Of a stretch of 64,000 bases of DNA, positions 52,382-63,999 are shown piece by piece. Positions within the stretch are counted from its first letter, which is position 1. Each line of letters opens with the position of its first letter. The notes under the pieces were generated by a model. That model was not told the origin of the DNA, searched no databases, and was given only the letters and a program-made list of their open reading frames with translations. The DNA is from Blochmannia endosymbiont of Camponotus sp. GTDB lineage: Bacteria > Pseudomonadota > Gammaproteobacteria > Enterobacterales > Enterobacteriaceae. The DNA lies in the NCBI RefSeq assembly GCF_023586365.1, contig NZ_CP097759.1, positions 124,001 through 188,000 on the forward strand, written 5' to 3'. Made by a program: the position numbers and the translations under genes.

Positions 52382-52999
52382 ATGATGCAACAGATAATAT
52401 ATGCTGTTTTTTTAAGCGTTATTGTAGTTACTACTGTAATAGCTGACGATGCATCTGTTTTTGTTTTACAAAATCGCTTAAAAAAAATAAATAATCTTTA
52501 TGTACATTTTATTCAAAAAGTTATTAATTCTGATAACGATATGGTGTTAGAATGTCGTGGGGAATTATGGATAAAACGTCCTAATTTATTTAATTGGCAT
52601 ATGATATCTCCTGAAGAAAATTTTTTAATATCTGATGGGAAAACACTTTGGTTTTATATTCCTTCTATCAAACAAGTTACTGCGTATCGGTTACGGAACT
52701 TTTCCGATAATATTTTTTTTATGTTGTTTTCTAGCAACAATATATATGAATGGAATGAATATACGGTATCTCAACAAGGGGATTTGTTTTATTTAATACC
52801 GATAAGTAATAATTTTAATTTAAAAGAATGTAGAATTAAGATCACTGATCGGGGTACGATCGAGAAATTTAGTTTTTTCGAAGAAAAAGGACAACATGTA
52901 GATTATTATTTATTGGATCAAAATAATGATGACATCGATATAGGCAAATTTTATTTCATTCCTTCTAAGGATATTCAACTAGACGATCAAAGAAAATAA
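52382..52999 (+). CDS. lolA: Outer-membrane lipoprotein carrier protein LolA
   Basis: Periplasmic chaperone that receives lipoproteins from LolCDE and delivers them to LolB. A signal peptide (about 1-21, ending VIA) is followed by RLKKINNLYVHFIQKV, GELWIKRPNLFNWHMISPEEN, LISDGKTLWFYIP and the closing DDQRK, exactly as in E. coli. 205 residues (E. coli 203). It follows ftsK, as in E. coli; rarA, the next E. coli gene, is missing. Confidence 0.96.
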   Translation: MMQQIIYAVFLSVIVVTTVIADDASVFVLQNRLKKINNLYVHFIQKVINSDNDMVLECRGELWIKRPNLFNWHMISPEENFLISDGKTLWFYIPSIKQVTAYRLRNFSDNIFFMLFSSNNIYEWNEYTVSQQGDLFYLIPISNNFNLKECRIKITDRGTIEKFSFFEEKGQHVDYYLLDQNNDDIDIGKFYFIPSKDIQLDDQRK

Positions 53000-53777
53000 T
53001 ATCTATCAAATAATTGATTTAGATTTTGTTCAATAAATAAGAAAAATTATTTTATTTATACGAAATATATATAAAAAAATCGTATAAGCGCATTAAGTTA
53101 ATTTTTATTGATATGTTATAAGAGTTTGATGTATATCACGATATCTATATAATAAAAGAAATTTAGAAAATATTATAGTTTGGTGTTCCATAATGATAAA
53201 ATGTGCTTGATTATTGCATTGTTTCTACATTTTTTCACGAAACATCAACGGAGTACGTGTTTTGTGTCATCGAAAGATGATGGGAGTGTTATTATGAGAA
53301 TATATATGATTTTAACAGTCATATATATGTTATATATGTTTCTGTTCTTTAATAAAGATGTAGTAAATTCATTTGAATTGTTTTCAAGTCATTTCCTATA
53401 TAATACATGGTTATGTCTATATATGATAGAGGTATTATTTTTACAAAAGAATCAAAAAATGTTATAAAGTAACTTATTATATGTGTAGTATGTCAATGTA
53501 TTTTTGAATACAAGCATTAATTATTTTTAGATATTTTTAAAGAGTTAAATGGGATAGGTGCTAGGAAAGCGCATATATACACTTGAAATATCATTAACGA
53601 TAATAAATCGTGATATTTTACATTTGGTGCAGTGAATTATCTGAAATTGTAGATTGCAGTAAATAATAATAATAATATGACATGGATTTGTTATAATGGC
53701 GTACATTTGTTGTAATTGTTAAAAAATATATTATTAGTAAAATTAGTATATGATGAAACGAATAGTATAGGTTAGAT
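53000..53777. other. 0.8-kb spacer where rarA is expected
   Basis: rarA lies between lolA and serS in E. coli and is absent. A hydrophobic 95-codon TTG-initiated frame at 53180-53469 has no recognisable family or good ribosome site. Near 53586-53619 an 8-bp AT stem encloses a smaller hairpin and is followed by TTTA. It could be a weak terminator. Confidence 0.4.
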
Positions 53778-55064
53778 ATGATTGATCCCAATTTGTTGCG
53801 CAGTAATCTTGATTTGGTTGCTAAAAAGCTTGCTCGCAGAAAGTTTATACTAAATATTAATGAATTTCGTCAGCAAGAGAGTTTGCGAAAAATTTTACAA
53901 AAAAAAACTGAAAGTTTACAGACCGAACGTAAAGCTAAGGCTAAAATTATAGGAATAGCTAAGTCTCGTGGAGAAAATGTAGAATTTTTATGTCAAGAAG
54001 CATATGTTTTAGGAAAAAAATTAATTTCTCTTAAACTTGAAAATAAAGCATTAAAAAACAGAATTAAACAATTTGAGTTATCTTTACCAAATATTCCAGA
54101 TGATCAAGTGCCTGATGGATTCAGAGATCAAGATAATTTAGAAATTATGCGTTGGGGTAAGCCGGGTCAATATAATTTTCCAATACGGGATCATGTAGCG
54201 TTGGGTGCATTTACTAATGGTTTAGATTTTGCTAATGCAACAAAATTAACTGGATCACGTTTTATTGTAATGAAAGGACAAATAGCGCATTTGCATCGCG
54301 CTTTGTCTCAATTTATGATAGATTTGCATGTTAAACGTCATGGATACGAAGAATATTATCTACCATATTTAGTAAATCAAGAATCTTTATATGGCGCAGG
54401 TCAATTACCAAAATTTTATGAAGACCTGTTTCATATGCAACACTTACAATCCGGAACTAATCCATACACATTAATACCTACCGCTGAAGTACCTCTGATA
54501 AATTTAGTGCGTGATGTAATTCTTGATGAAGAAGAATTACCCATTAAGATGGTTGCTCATACCCCATGTTTCCGTTATGAAGCAGGATCATATGGTCATC
54601 ATACTCGTGGATTGATTAGGATGCATCAATTTGATAAAGTTGAGATGGTTCAAGTAGTACATCCAGATAAATCTATGCAGATATTAGAAGAAATAACTAG
54701 TCATGCAGAGCAAGTATTGCAATTACTTAAATTACCATATAGGAAAATATTATTATGCACGGGAAATATTGGATTTTCTTCTTGCAAAACATATGATTTA
54801 GAAGTATGGCTTCCAGCATATAATGCTTATTGCGAGGTTTCTTCTTGTTCAAATGTTGGGGATTTTCAAGCGCGTCGTATAAGAGCACGATATAAAGGAA
54901 GAATGCATAGAAAGACGAGATTATTGCATACTTTAAATGCTTCTGGAGTAGCAATAGGTCGAGCATTGGCAGCGGTGCTTGAAAATTATCAATTAGAAGA
55001 TGGACGCGTGGCGATTCCTTCGGTGCTATATCCTTATATGAACGATGTAACACATATTAATTGA
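53778..55064 (+). CDS. serS: Seryl-tRNA synthetase
   Basis: Class II synthetase charging tRNA-Ser. An N-terminal coiled-coil arm (about 30-100) precedes the catalytic domain with [12 protein letters not shown], motif 2 [30 protein letters not shown], and motif 3 [19 protein letters not shown]. 428 residues (E. coli 430). Start [21 protein letters not shown] matches E. coli. Its substrate tRNA-Ser (UGA) is at 14422. Confidence 0.97.
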   Translation: MIDPNLLRSNLDLVAKKLARRKFILNINEFRQQESLRKILQKKTESLQTERKAKAKIIGIAKSRGENVEFLCQEAYVLGKKLISLKLENKALKNRIKQFELSLPNIPDDQVPDGFRDQDNLEIMRWGKPGQYNFPIRDHVALGAFTNGLDFANATKLTGSRFIVMKGQIAHLHRALSQFMIDLHVKRHGYEEYYLPYLVNQESLYGAGQLPKFYEDLFHMQHLQSGTNPYTLIPTAEVPLINLVRDVILDEEELPIKMVAHTPCFRYEAGSYGHHTRGLIRMHQFDKVEMVQVVHPDKSMQILEEITSHAEQVLQLLKLPYRKILLCTGNIGFSSCKTYDLEVWLPAYNAYCEVSSCSNVGDFQARRIRARYKGRMHRKTRLLHTLNASGVAIGRALAAVLENYQLEDGRVAIPSVLYPYMNDVTHIN

Positions 55065-55403
55065 ATGTTAATTTTTAAATATAGTTTTTTGGTTTAGTTG
55101 ATTGTTATTGTTTTCTGAAATAAATAAATAAATGTATATATTCATTACGGGTAACCAGATAATTGAATTAAAGATAATAATAATAGAATTCATTATTTTT
55201 GACAAAAAATTTTATTTTGTTCATTGCAACTGAAAATGTTGTTTGCGTATAAACAATAGTTTTCATTTTGTTATATTGGATGAAATTTGTGATACAAAAT
55301 GTTACTTAACATTATTTTATATTTTTAACTGTTGTTTTCAACAGTAGTATCTTTATGAAGGATACTACTTTAATTAATTTAATTATTTATGATCGATCAT
55401 TAT
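55065..55403. promoter_or_regulatory. Leader region of serC with overlapping hairpins
   Basis: About 340 bp between serS and serC. At 55328-55369 two hairpins share bases: a 7-bp stem (55328-55334/55339-55345, written aligned to ACTGTTG/CAACAGT) and a 9-bp stem (55343-55351/55361-55369, AGTAGTATC/GATACTACT). They cannot both form fully. They may be the serS terminator region or an attenuation switch for serC. Confidence 0.4.
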
Positions 55404-56492
55404 ATGAATAAAGTGTTTAATTTTAGCGCAGGTCCAGCAATGTTGCCAAAACAAGTTTTAAGGCAAGTTAAAGAAGAATTATATAGTTGGAATAATATGG
55501 GCATATCCGTCATAGAGATAAGTCATCGTAGTAAAGAATTTTTGCAATTAATGCAAGTTGCGCAACAAGATATGCGTGAGCTTCTTGATATTCCAGAAAA
55601 TTATGAAGTTTTATTTTGTCATGGAGGAGCACGTGCACAATTTTCTGCGGTTCCTATGAATTTATTAAAAACATCTTCAGAGAGAGTTGATTATGTAAAA
55701 ACTGGGTATTGGGCATACAATGCAGCAATAGAAGCAAAAAAATATTGTGATCCACGTATAATTAACGTGATCGTCAAAAAAAATGGACTACATAATATTC
55801 AACCTATATCTAAATGGGATGTTTCTGAAAATAGTCTATATATTCATTATTGTCCTAATGAAACTATTGATGGAATAGCTGTATATGAAACCCCAAATTT
55901 TTCTAATAAAATAGTGGTAGCAGATTGTTCTTCAACTTTATTTTCGAGTCCACTAAATGTAAACCGTTTTGGTATAATTTACGCTACCGCTCAGAAAAAC
56001 ATTGGCATATCTGGTTTGACCGTAATAATTATCAGAAAAGATTTATTGAAAGAACCTTACCGAGCAGTCCCGTCCATTTTAAATTATAAAATTTTAGCTG
56101 ATAATTTCTCCATGTTTAATACGCCTGTTACTATGTCTTGGTACGTTGCTAGTTTAATGTTTAAATGGTTAAAAACACAAGGAGGCTTAAAGGAAATTAA
56201 GAAACGTAATCAAGAAAAATCAGCTCTTTTATATGATGTCATTGATTCTAGTAATTTTTATTATAATAATGTTAGTCGATCTAATCGTTCATATATGAAT
56301 ATCCCTTTTTTTTTAAAAAACAATAAATTAAATGATCTTTTTTTAAAAGAATCAATGTGTTTCGGATTACATGGCTTGAAAGGACATAAAGTAGTGGGGG
56401 GTATGCGGGCATCTTTATATAATGCCATGACATTAGAAGGTGTAAAAAAATTAATTAGCTTTATGAAGCTATTTTCTGAAAAATATTGCTAA
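55404..56492 (+). CDS. serC: Phosphoserine aminotransferase
   Basis: PLP enzyme of serine synthesis, also acting on 3-hydroxy-2-oxo-4-phosphonooxybutanoate for pyridoxal phosphate synthesis. [40 protein letters not shown], the PLP lysine in [10 protein letters not shown] and [16 protein letters not shown] are conserved. The ATG at 55404 (MNKVFNF) aligns with E. coli; an ATG at 55389 would add five residues. 362 residues. Followed by aroA, as in the E. coli serC-aroA operon. Confidence 0.95.
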   Translation: MNKVFNFSAGPAMLPKQVLRQVKEELYSWNNMGISVIEISHRSKEFLQLMQVAQQDMRELLDIPENYEVLFCHGGARAQFSAVPMNLLKTSSERVDYVKTGYWAYNAAIEAKKYCDPRIINVIVKKNGLHNIQPISKWDVSENSLYIHYCPNETIDGIAVYETPNFSNKIVVADCSSTLFSSPLNVNRFGIIYATAQKNIGISGLTVIIIRKDLLKEPYRAVPSILNYKILADNFSMFNTPVTMSWYVASLMFKWLKTQGGLKEIKKRNQEKSALLYDVIDSSNFYYNNVSRSNRSYMNIPFFLKNNKLNDLFLKESMCFGLHGLKGHKVVGGMRASLYNAMTLEGVKKLISFMKLFSEKYC

Positions 56493-56622
56493 TTAGATTC
56501 AATCGCTTGCTATGTCCATGTGTTCAATCGTTAAGTACAATCACGTGTTATTATTTTAAATGCTGCATTATGGGCTGTTAATTGCAACAATTAAATATTT
56601 TTTATGTAAAAGTTGGTGAAAA

Positions 56623-57921
56623 GTGAATGATTTTATTAAATTATCTCCTATAAAAAAAATACAGGGAACCATTTATCTTCCTGGTTCTAAAAGTATATCA
56701 AATCGAGCATTGTTATTAGCAGCTCAAGCTACAGGTACTACTCAGTTAATTAATTTGTTGGATAGTGATGATGTGCGTTGTATGTTGGATGCTTTACGTA
56801 ATCTAGGGGTATCATATTGTCTTTCAAATGATAGAAAAACTTGCGAAATTAATGGTGTTGGTGGTCCGCTTCAATCCAAAAATAACAATCAACTAATTTT
56901 GTCTTTGGGAAATGCCGGAACTGTTATGAGGCCTCTTATTGCGGCATTGTCTGTAAAGACTCAAAATGTCGTGCTCACTGGCCATCCTCGTATGAAAGAT
57001 AGGCCGATTGCACACTTAGTAGATGCCTTAAGACAAGGAGGAGCGCGTATTAAGTATATGGAACGTGATGGTTACCCTCCCATACGATTGTATGGAGGGT
57101 ATTATGGAGGCGAAATTTTTATTAAAGGGAGTATTTCTAGTCAATTTCTATCATCTGTGCTTATGATGACGCCATTAGCTTATAGAGATACTCTTATTAA
57201 AGTGGACGGAGTATTAGTATCTAGACCATATATTGATATGACTTTGTCTCTTATGAAAATTTTTGGAATCAACATACAACATGAAAATTATCGTGTTTTT
57301 TATTGTAAAGGAAATATGGGATATCAATCCCCTGGGGATTATTTAGTAGAAGGAGATGCTTCGAGTGCTTCTTATTTTTTAGCAGCATCAGCTATTCGAG
57401 GGGGTACTGTTCGAGTTATAGGGGTCGGTCGTAGTAGTAAACAAGGAGATGTTTATTTTGCGAATATATTAGAAAGGATGGGAGCAAAGATTTCGTGGGG
57501 TGATAATTATATAGAGTGTACTCGCGGGGCTGATCTGAATGCGGTTGATTTAGATGTTAATGATATTCCAGATGCAGCAATGACTCTTGCTATTACCGCA
57601 TTATTTTCTATTAATGGTCCTACAATATTACGTAATATTTATAATTGGAGAGTTAAAGAAAGCGATCGACTAGCTGCAATGGCTACTGAATTACGTAAAA
57701 TAGGAGCGGAGATCGTGGAAGGTTGTGATTATTTACAAATTACTCCTCCAGTTAAAATAGAATCAGCTTATATTAATACTTACGATGATCATCGCATAGC
57801 GATGTGTTTTTCTTTGGTGGCATTATCGGATGTTTCTATTATGATTGATAATCCTAAGTGTACTGATAAAACTTTTCCAGATTTTTTTACACAATTATCT
57901 AGCATTAGTGTATTGCGATAA
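56623..57921 (+). CDS. aroA: 3-phosphoshikimate 1-carboxyvinyltransferase (EPSP synthase)
   Basis: Sixth shikimate-pathway step, making EPSP for chorismate and hence for TrpE and PabC substrates. [40 protein letters not shown], the catalytic Asp in [11 protein letters not shown], and [12 protein letters not shown] are intact. 432 residues (E. coli 427). GTG start at 56623. It lies 130 bp after serC. Confidence 0.97.
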   Translation: MNDFIKLSPIKKIQGTIYLPGSKSISNRALLLAAQATGTTQLINLLDSDDVRCMLDALRNLGVSYCLSNDRKTCEINGVGGPLQSKNNNQLILSLGNAGTVMRPLIAALSVKTQNVVLTGHPRMKDRPIAHLVDALRQGGARIKYMERDGYPPIRLYGGYYGGEIFIKGSISSQFLSSVLMMTPLAYRDTLIKVDGVLVSRPYIDMTLSLMKIFGINIQHENYRVFYCKGNMGYQSPGDYLVEGDASSASYFLAASAIRGGTVRVIGVGRSSKQGDVYFANILERMGAKISWGDNYIECTRGADLNAVDLDVNDIPDAAMTLAITALFSINGPTILRNIYNWRVKESDRLAAMATELRKIGAEIVEGCDYLQITPPVKIESAYINTYDDHRIAMCFSLVALSDVSIMIDNPKCTDKTFPDFFTQLSSISVLR

Positions 57922-58051
57922 GTATTCTATATAGTGTGGTGTTCATATATAATCTAAATCGTACATATGAAATTTATGATTAGTAGTAAATTTTATTAAA
58001 ATATTAAATAATTATTATATAGTGAAGGTTGTGCGCTACAAGGGGATAATT

Positions 58052-58771
58052 GTGAACAATATATTTCCAGTTATTACTATTGATGGCCCAAGTGGAGTAG
58101 GGAAAGGGACTTTATCTAGGAGATTGGCAAAAATTCTTGGATGGAATTTATTGGATTCGGGAGTTATTTACCGAGTGTTAGCATTAGTAGCTTTAGAAAA
58201 CAAAATTGATATTAATCGTGAAGAAAAAGTAGCAGTACTTGCTGAAGAGATACAGATAAGTTTTATAAATAGAAAAAATAGCTTTTTTGTATCCTGTAAT
58301 GGTAAAGAAATTAGAAAAGATATTTATACAGAAACTATAGGAAATTACGCATCTAAAATTGCTGCTTTTTCACAGGTACGTAAAAATTTATTGACATATC
58401 AACGTACATTTTGTCAATGTCCGGGACTTATTGCTGATGGGCGGGATATGGGAACGGTAGTATTTCCCAATGCGGAATTAAAAATTTTTCTTTATGCTTC
58501 TTTTAAGGAAAGAAAACGCCGTAGATTACATCAGTTGCAGAAAAAAAATTTTGATGTTAATTTAAACTTTTTATTCTCACAAATAAGAGAACGAGATGAT
58601 CGTGATTACAACCGAAAATCAGCACCGTTAACTCCTTCGATTGATTCATTAATATTAGATTCTACTCATTTATCTGCTGAAGAAGTAAAATCTAAAGTAC
58701 TTATGTATATTAGAGAGAGTCTAGTATTCTCATCGAGAGTACTATATAATACTACGCATAATCAAGGATAG
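58052..58771 (+). CDS. cmk: Cytidylate kinase
   Basis: Phosphorylates CMP and dCMP. P-loop [15 protein letters not shown] near the N-terminus, [26 protein letters not shown] and [15 protein letters not shown] (lid) are family hallmarks. I choose the GTG at 58052, which has AGGGG six bases upstream, giving 239 residues (E. coli 227); an earlier GTG at 58022 would add ten. It precedes rpsA, as in E. coli. Confidence 0.95.
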   Translation: MNNIFPVITIDGPSGVGKGTLSRRLAKILGWNLLDSGVIYRVLALVALENKIDINREEKVAVLAEEIQISFINRKNSFFVSCNGKEIRKDIYTETIGNYASKIAAFSQVRKNLLTYQRTFCQCPGLIADGRDMGTVVFPNAELKIFLYASFKERKRRRLHQLQKKNFDVNLNFLFSQIRERDDRDYNRKSAPLTPSIDSLILDSTHLSAEEVKSKVLMYIRESLVFSSRVLYNTTHNQG

Positions 58772-58845
58772 TTATGATATATTTGTTATAACCCCATCAA
58801 ACATGGAATGTGGTGGACGTTAATTGAACATTGAAGATTATAAAG

Positions 58846-60540
58846 ATGACAGAATCGTTTGCTCAGCTATTTGAAGAATCTTTAAAAAAAATAGAAACTT
58901 GTCCTGGATCCATTGTGCGTGGAGTTGTTGTTGCTATTTTTAAAGATATTGTGTTGGTCGATGCAGGATTAAAATCAGAATCTTCTATTCCTATTGAGCA
59001 ATTTTATAATGCTCAAGGAGAATTAGAGATTTCAATTGGTGATTATGTTGATGTTACATTGGATGCGGTAGAAGATGGGTTCGGAGAGACTGTTTTGTCT
59101 CGTGAAAAAGCTAAACGTTATGAATCTTGGGTATCATTAGAACAAGCACACCAAGATATGACTACTGTTACAGGGATTATTAATGGAAAGGTAAAAGGAG
59201 GATTTACTGTTGAACTAAATGGCGTACGCGCTTTTTTACCTGGTTCTTTGGTAGATGTTAAACCAATACGCGACACTTCATTTCTAGAAGGGCAAGCATT
59301 TGAATTTAAAGTAATTAAATTGGATCATAAACGTAACAATGTTGTAGTGTCGCGTCGCGCCGTGATTGAATCTGAAAATAGTGTTGAACGTGATCAATTA
59401 TTAAATCAATTACATGAAGGAATAGAAATTAAAGGGGTAGTTAAAAATTTAACCGATTATGGCGCTTTTATCGACTTAGGAGGCGTAGATGGATTGTTAC
59501 ATATTACTGACATGGCATGGAAACGTGTTAAACATCCTAGTGATATAGTAAATGTTGGAGATGAAATTTTTGTTAAAGTATTAAGATTTGACCGAGAACG
59601 TATTCGTGTATCTTTAGGTCTCAAGCAATTAGGCGAAGATCCATGGGCGGCTATTGTTCAACGCCATAAAGAAGGAAGTAAATTGATAGGAAAAGTTACT
59701 AATTTAACTGATTATGGGTGTTTTATTGAAATTGAGGATGGAATAGAAGGGTTAGTGCATGTATCTGAGATGGATTGGACTAATAAAAATATTCATCCTT
59801 CTAAAGTAGTGACGGTAGGAGAATCTGTTGAAGTAATGGTATTAGATATTGATGAAGAGCGCCGAAGAATTTCTTTAGGATTAAAACAATGTAAAATTAA
59901 TCCATGGCAGAAGTTTTCAGATATGTATAATCGAGGCGATCGGGTTATGGGAAAGATAAAATCGATTACCGATTTTGGTATTTTTATAGGATTAGAAGGA
60001 GGGATTGACGGTTTGGTGCATCTTTCTGATATTTCTTGGTATTTACCTAATGAAGAATCTGTAAATAAGTATAAAAAGGGCGACGAAATAATTGCTGTAG
60101 TTCTGCAAGTCGATGCAGAACGTGAACGTATTTCTTTGGGTATAAAACAATTAACGGAAGACCCTTTAAATGTGTATTTATCTGTTCATAAAAAAGGAAG
60201 TATGGTGTCTGGAAAGATTCTTTCTATAGATGAAAAAGGGGGAGCTATTGTCACATTGGATGACAATATGGTAATTGGTTATTTATCTATTCCTGCTGTA
60301 TCAAATAATAAGTCTACTCATAAGAAACCATATATGCCATTACACATAGGTAAAGACATATTGGCAACGTTAGATGGGGTAGATCGTAAAAATAGAATCA
60401 TCAATTTATCTGCATGTAATATATGCGATCCAATTCAAAAACCAGAATCGAACATTATTGATAATCATATCAAAGAGAAAGATAAGAATTTTTCTAGTGT
60501 CATGGTTGAAGCATTTAAAGCGGCAACTAAAAATGAGTAA
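58846..60540 (+). CDS. rpsA: 30S ribosomal protein S1
   Basis: Binds mRNA on the 30S subunit, important for genes with weak ribosome sites. Six S1 repeats; the first four or five are close to E. coli ([64 protein letters not shown]). The sixth (about 450-530) is clearly more divergent. I start at the ATG at 58846 ([13 protein letters not shown], as in E. coli); an ATG at 58831 would add five residues. 564 residues (E. coli 557). Confidence 0.97.
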   Translation: MTESFAQLFEESLKKIETCPGSIVRGVVVAIFKDIVLVDAGLKSESSIPIEQFYNAQGELEISIGDYVDVTLDAVEDGFGETVLSREKAKRYESWVSLEQAHQDMTTVTGIINGKVKGGFTVELNGVRAFLPGSLVDVKPIRDTSFLEGQAFEFKVIKLDHKRNNVVVSRRAVIESENSVERDQLLNQLHEGIEIKGVVKNLTDYGAFIDLGGVDGLLHITDMAWKRVKHPSDIVNVGDEIFVKVLRFDRERIRVSLGLKQLGEDPWAAIVQRHKEGSKLIGKVTNLTDYGCFIEIEDGIEGLVHVSEMDWTNKNIHPSKVVTVGESVEVMVLDIDEERRRISLGLKQCKINPWQKFSDMYNRGDRVMGKIKSITDFGIFIGLEGGIDGLVHLSDISWYLPNEESVNKYKKGDEIIAVVLQVDAERERISLGIKQLTEDPLNVYLSVHKKGSMVSGKILSIDEKGGAIVTLDDNMVIGYLSIPAVSNNKSTHKKPYMPLHIGKDILATLDGVDRKNRIINLSACNICDPIQKPESNIIDNHIKEKDKNFSSVMVEAFKAATKNE

Positions 60541-61234
60541 TTATTTTTATTAAATAATTTTTATATATAAAATTTATTAATATGTTAGAATGGGATAGTT
60601 ATAAGTAATAGGAAATAAAATAAGTGAGTAAATATTTTAGTATATATGCGATATATATATAATTTTAATATGGTTATGCATGGTAATTAAATTGATCGTA
60701 GTTATAATTAGGGATTCTGTATTTAGGATATAATGAAGTTACTGATTGAGTAGATAACAAGGATTAAATTATGCAAATTTTATTTTTAAACTAAGTTACT
60801 TGAGTTGTTTATTAGTGAAAGCGATAAAAAATTTAATTTGATATTAAAAATAGAATAATATGAATAAGTAAATGTTTGTACTTATTCAATTTCTCTTAAG
60901 TTAGTGCTGGTCGTATCATTGGCCTTGAGGGTAAGCTTTAAGAGTTTACAATAAAATTGTTAATGTATATGAATAAGCGTTAAAATTCTTTTTCATCGTG
61001 AAAGTCATATTTAATCACACAGACTATTAGATATACAAATAGATTAGAAATATGTTTATATATATTCAAAATAATATTTATATATGGATGTAGTAATTTG
61101 TATTTTTATGCAATTTATGTTGTAAGATTTTTCAAGAACATTAGTGTATTTGAAGTATTCGATATTGTGTAGTGTGTTGATTGCGATGTATTCGCATGTT
61201 TAGTATGAAATAAATTATGACTGCAGGAACATAA
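60541..61234. other. 0.7-kb spacer where ihfB is expected
   Basis: E. coli has ihfB right after rpsA; no open ihfB frame exists here. It holds a 10-bp hairpin (60861-60870/60879-60888) and a small GC-richer patch (about 60898-60945). The msbA promoter should lie near the right end. Confidence 0.45.
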
Positions 61235-62989
61235 ATGTTGCAGTACAATAAAAATCATTCTTCTACTTGGCAAACTTTTCGTCGTCTCTGGCCAATGATT
61301 TTCCCTTTTAGAGTAGGATTAGTTGTTGCTTCTATTACTCTAATTTTGAATGCAACAAGTGATGCTTTAATGTTAGCTTTATTAAAACCGTTACTTGATG
61401 ATGGCTTTGGAAAAGCTAATAGAGATGTGTTCGTGTGGATGCCATTGGTTTTAGTGGGTTTAATGGGTATTCGTGGTTTTAGTGGTTTTGCGTCTACTTA
61501 TTGCATATCATGGGTATCTGGAAAAGTAGTAATGCAAATGAGACGCGCATTGTTTAAACATATTATGAATATGCCTGTTTCATTTTTTGTAAAACAATCC
61601 ACTGGCACATTAGTATCTAGAATTACTTATGATTCCGATCAAGTTGCTTCTTCTTCTTCTGGAGCTTTGGTTACTGTTATTCGAGAAGGAGCATCTATTA
61701 TTGGTTTATGTATAATGATGTTTTATTATAGTTGGCAACTATCATTAATTTTAGTGCTAATTGCGCCAATAGTATCCATCACTATTAAGCTGGTTTCTTA
61801 TAGATTTAGAACAATCAGTAAGAAGATGCAGAGCGCCATGGGTCAACTAACCAGCAGCGCTGAACAAATGCTGCAAGGACATAAAGAAGTATTAATATTT
61901 GGCGGACAACACACAGAAAAAGATAGATTTAATTGCGTCAGTAATCGTATGAGACAACAAAGCATGAAGATGGTGCAAACTTCATCTATTTTTGATCCAT
62001 TGATTCAATGCGTTGCATCATTAGCATTAGCGTTTGTGTTGTATGCGGCTAGTATTCCAAGTGTTATGGAAAGGCTTACTGCTGGAACTATTACTGTTAT
62101 TTTTTCATCTATGATAGTTTTGATGAAGCCATTAAAGTCTTTGACTAATGTCAGCGCACAATTTCAACGCGGAATGGCAGCTTGTCAAACTTTATTTTCC
62201 ATATTAGATTTAGAAACAGAAAAAGATCAAGGCATACTTGACATTACAAGAGTACAGGGGCATATTATTTTTGATGATGTTACTTTTTTTTATCCTGAAA
62301 AAAGCACACCATCACTTTCTAAAATTAATTTTTCTATTGAAGCAGGAAAAACTGTTGCTCTGGTAGGCCGATCTGGTTCTGGAAAATCTACTATCGTAAA
62401 TTTATTAACTCGTTTTTATGATATAGATAAAGGACGTATATTGCTTGATGGTTTTAATTTAAATGATTATAAACTTTCTTCGTTGCGTAATCAAATAGCT
62501 ATGGTATCTCAAAATGTTCATTTATTTAATGATACTATCGCAAACAATATCGCGTACGCTCGCAGAAATTTTTATTCTAGAGAATCCATTGAAACTGCAG
62601 CGCGTATGGCATGTGCTATGGATTTTATTTCTCAAATGAAAAACGGATTAGATACTATTATAGGGGAAAATGGGATACTATTATCTAGTGGCCAACGTCA
62701 ACGTATTGCAATTGCACGTGCTTTTTTACGAGATTGTCCTATTTTGATTTTCGATGAAGCTACTTCTGCTTTAGATTCTGCGTCAGAGCACATTATTCAC
62801 AAATCTCTTGATACGTTAAAAAAAAATAGAACGTCCTTGATTATAGCTCATCGTTTATCTACCGTTGAAAATGCAGATGAAATATTGGTAATTGAAAATG
62901 GTTATATTATGGAACGCGGTATACATAAGGTGTTGATACACCGCCAAGGTATTTATGCTCAATTATATAAATTGCAATTTTCTTCCTGA
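61235..62989 (+). CDS. msbA: Lipid A export ATP-binding/permease MsbA
   Basis: Homodimeric ABC exporter that flips core-lipid A across the inner membrane. Six TM helices in residues about 1-320, then the nucleotide-binding domain: Walker A GRSGSGKST at about 377, LLSSGQRQRIAIARA (signature LSSGQ) and Walker B LIFDEATSALD. 584 residues (E. coli 582). Its stop overlaps the lpxK start by one base (TGATG), indicating coupling. Confidence 0.97.
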   Translation: MLQYNKNHSSTWQTFRRLWPMIFPFRVGLVVASITLILNATSDALMLALLKPLLDDGFGKANRDVFVWMPLVLVGLMGIRGFSGFASTYCISWVSGKVVMQMRRALFKHIMNMPVSFFVKQSTGTLVSRITYDSDQVASSSSGALVTVIREGASIIGLCIMMFYYSWQLSLILVLIAPIVSITIKLVSYRFRTISKKMQSAMGQLTSSAEQMLQGHKEVLIFGGQHTEKDRFNCVSNRMRQQSMKMVQTSSIFDPLIQCVASLALAFVLYAASIPSVMERLTAGTITVIFSSMIVLMKPLKSLTNVSAQFQRGMAACQTLFSILDLETEKDQGILDITRVQGHIIFDDVTFFYPEKSTPSLSKINFSIEAGKTVALVGRSGSGKSTIVNLLTRFYDIDKGRILLDGFNLNDYKLSSLRNQIAMVSQNVHLFNDTIANNIAYARRNFYSRESIETAARMACAMDFISQMKNGLDTIIGENGILLSSGQRQRIAIARAFLRDCPILIFDEATSALDSASEHIIHKSLDTLKKNRTSLIIAHRLSTVENADEILVIENGYIMERGIHKVLIHRQGIYAQLYKLQFSS

Positions 62990-63999
62990 TGTTTGCTCGT
63001 ATTTGGTTTAAATCATCGTTTTTTTATTTATTTTTATTGCCATTTTCTTGGTTATACGGTTTAATCAGCACGCTTAATCGTATGAGTTATCAATATGGAT
63101 GGCGAAAAGTATATCGATTTTCAGTACCAATAGTAATTATAGGTAATTTAACAATTGGAGGGAATGGGAAAACTCCGATGGTATTATGGTTAGTAGACCA
63201 GTTGAAAGGTCGTGGTTGGAAGGTTGGAGTAATTTCGAGAGGATATAAAGGTAAATCGAATAATTATCCAATAATTATTAATATGAATAGCCATAGTGAG
63301 GAATGTGGCGATGAACCCATGTTAATTTGGAAACGAACTGGAGTATCGGTCGCTGTTTCTCCAAAACGCGCTGATGCAGTCGCTGCATTATTGAGAATAC
63401 AAGAATTGGATATCATAATAAGTGATGATGGATTACAACATTATGCGCTTTTTAGGGATATAGAATGGGTAATAATTAATAGTGCTCTCCGATTTGGAAA
63501 TGGTTGTTGGTTACCAGCGGGGCCCATGCGTGAGCGCATTAACAGACTTCATACAGTACAAGCGATTATTGCAAATGGATCAGAATCAAGAATACAATCT
63601 GGAGAAGTGTTAATGCAGTTATGTCCTAGCGCTGTAGTCAATATATTAACGGGAGAGCGTAGACCTCTTTATTTTTTAAATAAAGTTGTAGCTATAGCAG
63701 GAATTGGGTATCCTACGCAATTTTTTGATACCTTACGAAGTTATGGTATCATTCCTATCAGATCAATTTCATTTTCTGATCATTATATGTATTCTGAAAA
63801 AATGTTAACATCCCTCACTAAAAAAGATGAGATATTACTAATGACAGAAAAAGATGCAATTAAATGTGTAGATTTTGCTCACGATAATTGGTGGTATGTG
63901 TATACAGAAGTGAAAATAAATAAGATAGATACGAATAATCTATTGTGTGCAGTGGAAGATAAGATTAGATATTATAAGGATTCAAAATTCAATATATAG
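62989..63999 (+). CDS. lpxK: Tetraacyldisaccharide 4'-kinase
   Basis: Phosphorylates the 4' position of the tetraacyldisaccharide to make lipid IVA, the substrate pathway leading to LpxL. An N-terminal hydrophobic anchor precedes the P-loop region IGNLTIGGNGKTP (about 52-64), VISRGYKG, DDGLQHY and MTEKDAIKC. 336 residues (E. coli 328). It starts inside the msbA stop codon and its TAG ends one base before the window end. Confidence 0.96.
   Translation: MFARIWFKSSFFYLFLLPFSWLYGLISTLNRMSYQYGWRKVYRFSVPIVIIGNLTIGGNGKTPMVLWLVDQLKGRGWKVGVISRGYKGKSNNYPIIINMNSHSEECGDEPMLIWKRTGVSVAVSPKRADAVAALLRIQELDIIISDDGLQHYALFRDIEWVIINSALRFGNGCWLPAGPMRERINRLHTVQAIIANGSESRIQSGEVLMQLCPSAVVNILTGERRPLYFLNKVVAIAGIGYPTQFFDTLRSYGIIPIRSISFSDHYMYSEKMLTSLTKKDEILLMTEKDAIKCVDFAHDNWWYVYTEVKINKIDTNNLLCAVEDKIRYYKDSKFNI

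Noticed and set aside
53180-53469. 95-codon plus-strand frame between lolA and serS with two hydrophobic segments
   Set aside because: It starts with TTG, has no clear ribosome site, and its Phe/Leu/Tyr/Met-rich content is expected of random AT-rich DNA. No family resemblance to rarA or any other protein was seen.
60898-60945. Possible ihfB remnant reading GLEGKL in one frame after rpsA
   Set aside because: The match to the LEGK of IHF-beta is only a few residues and the flanking translation does not fit, so it is not above chance.
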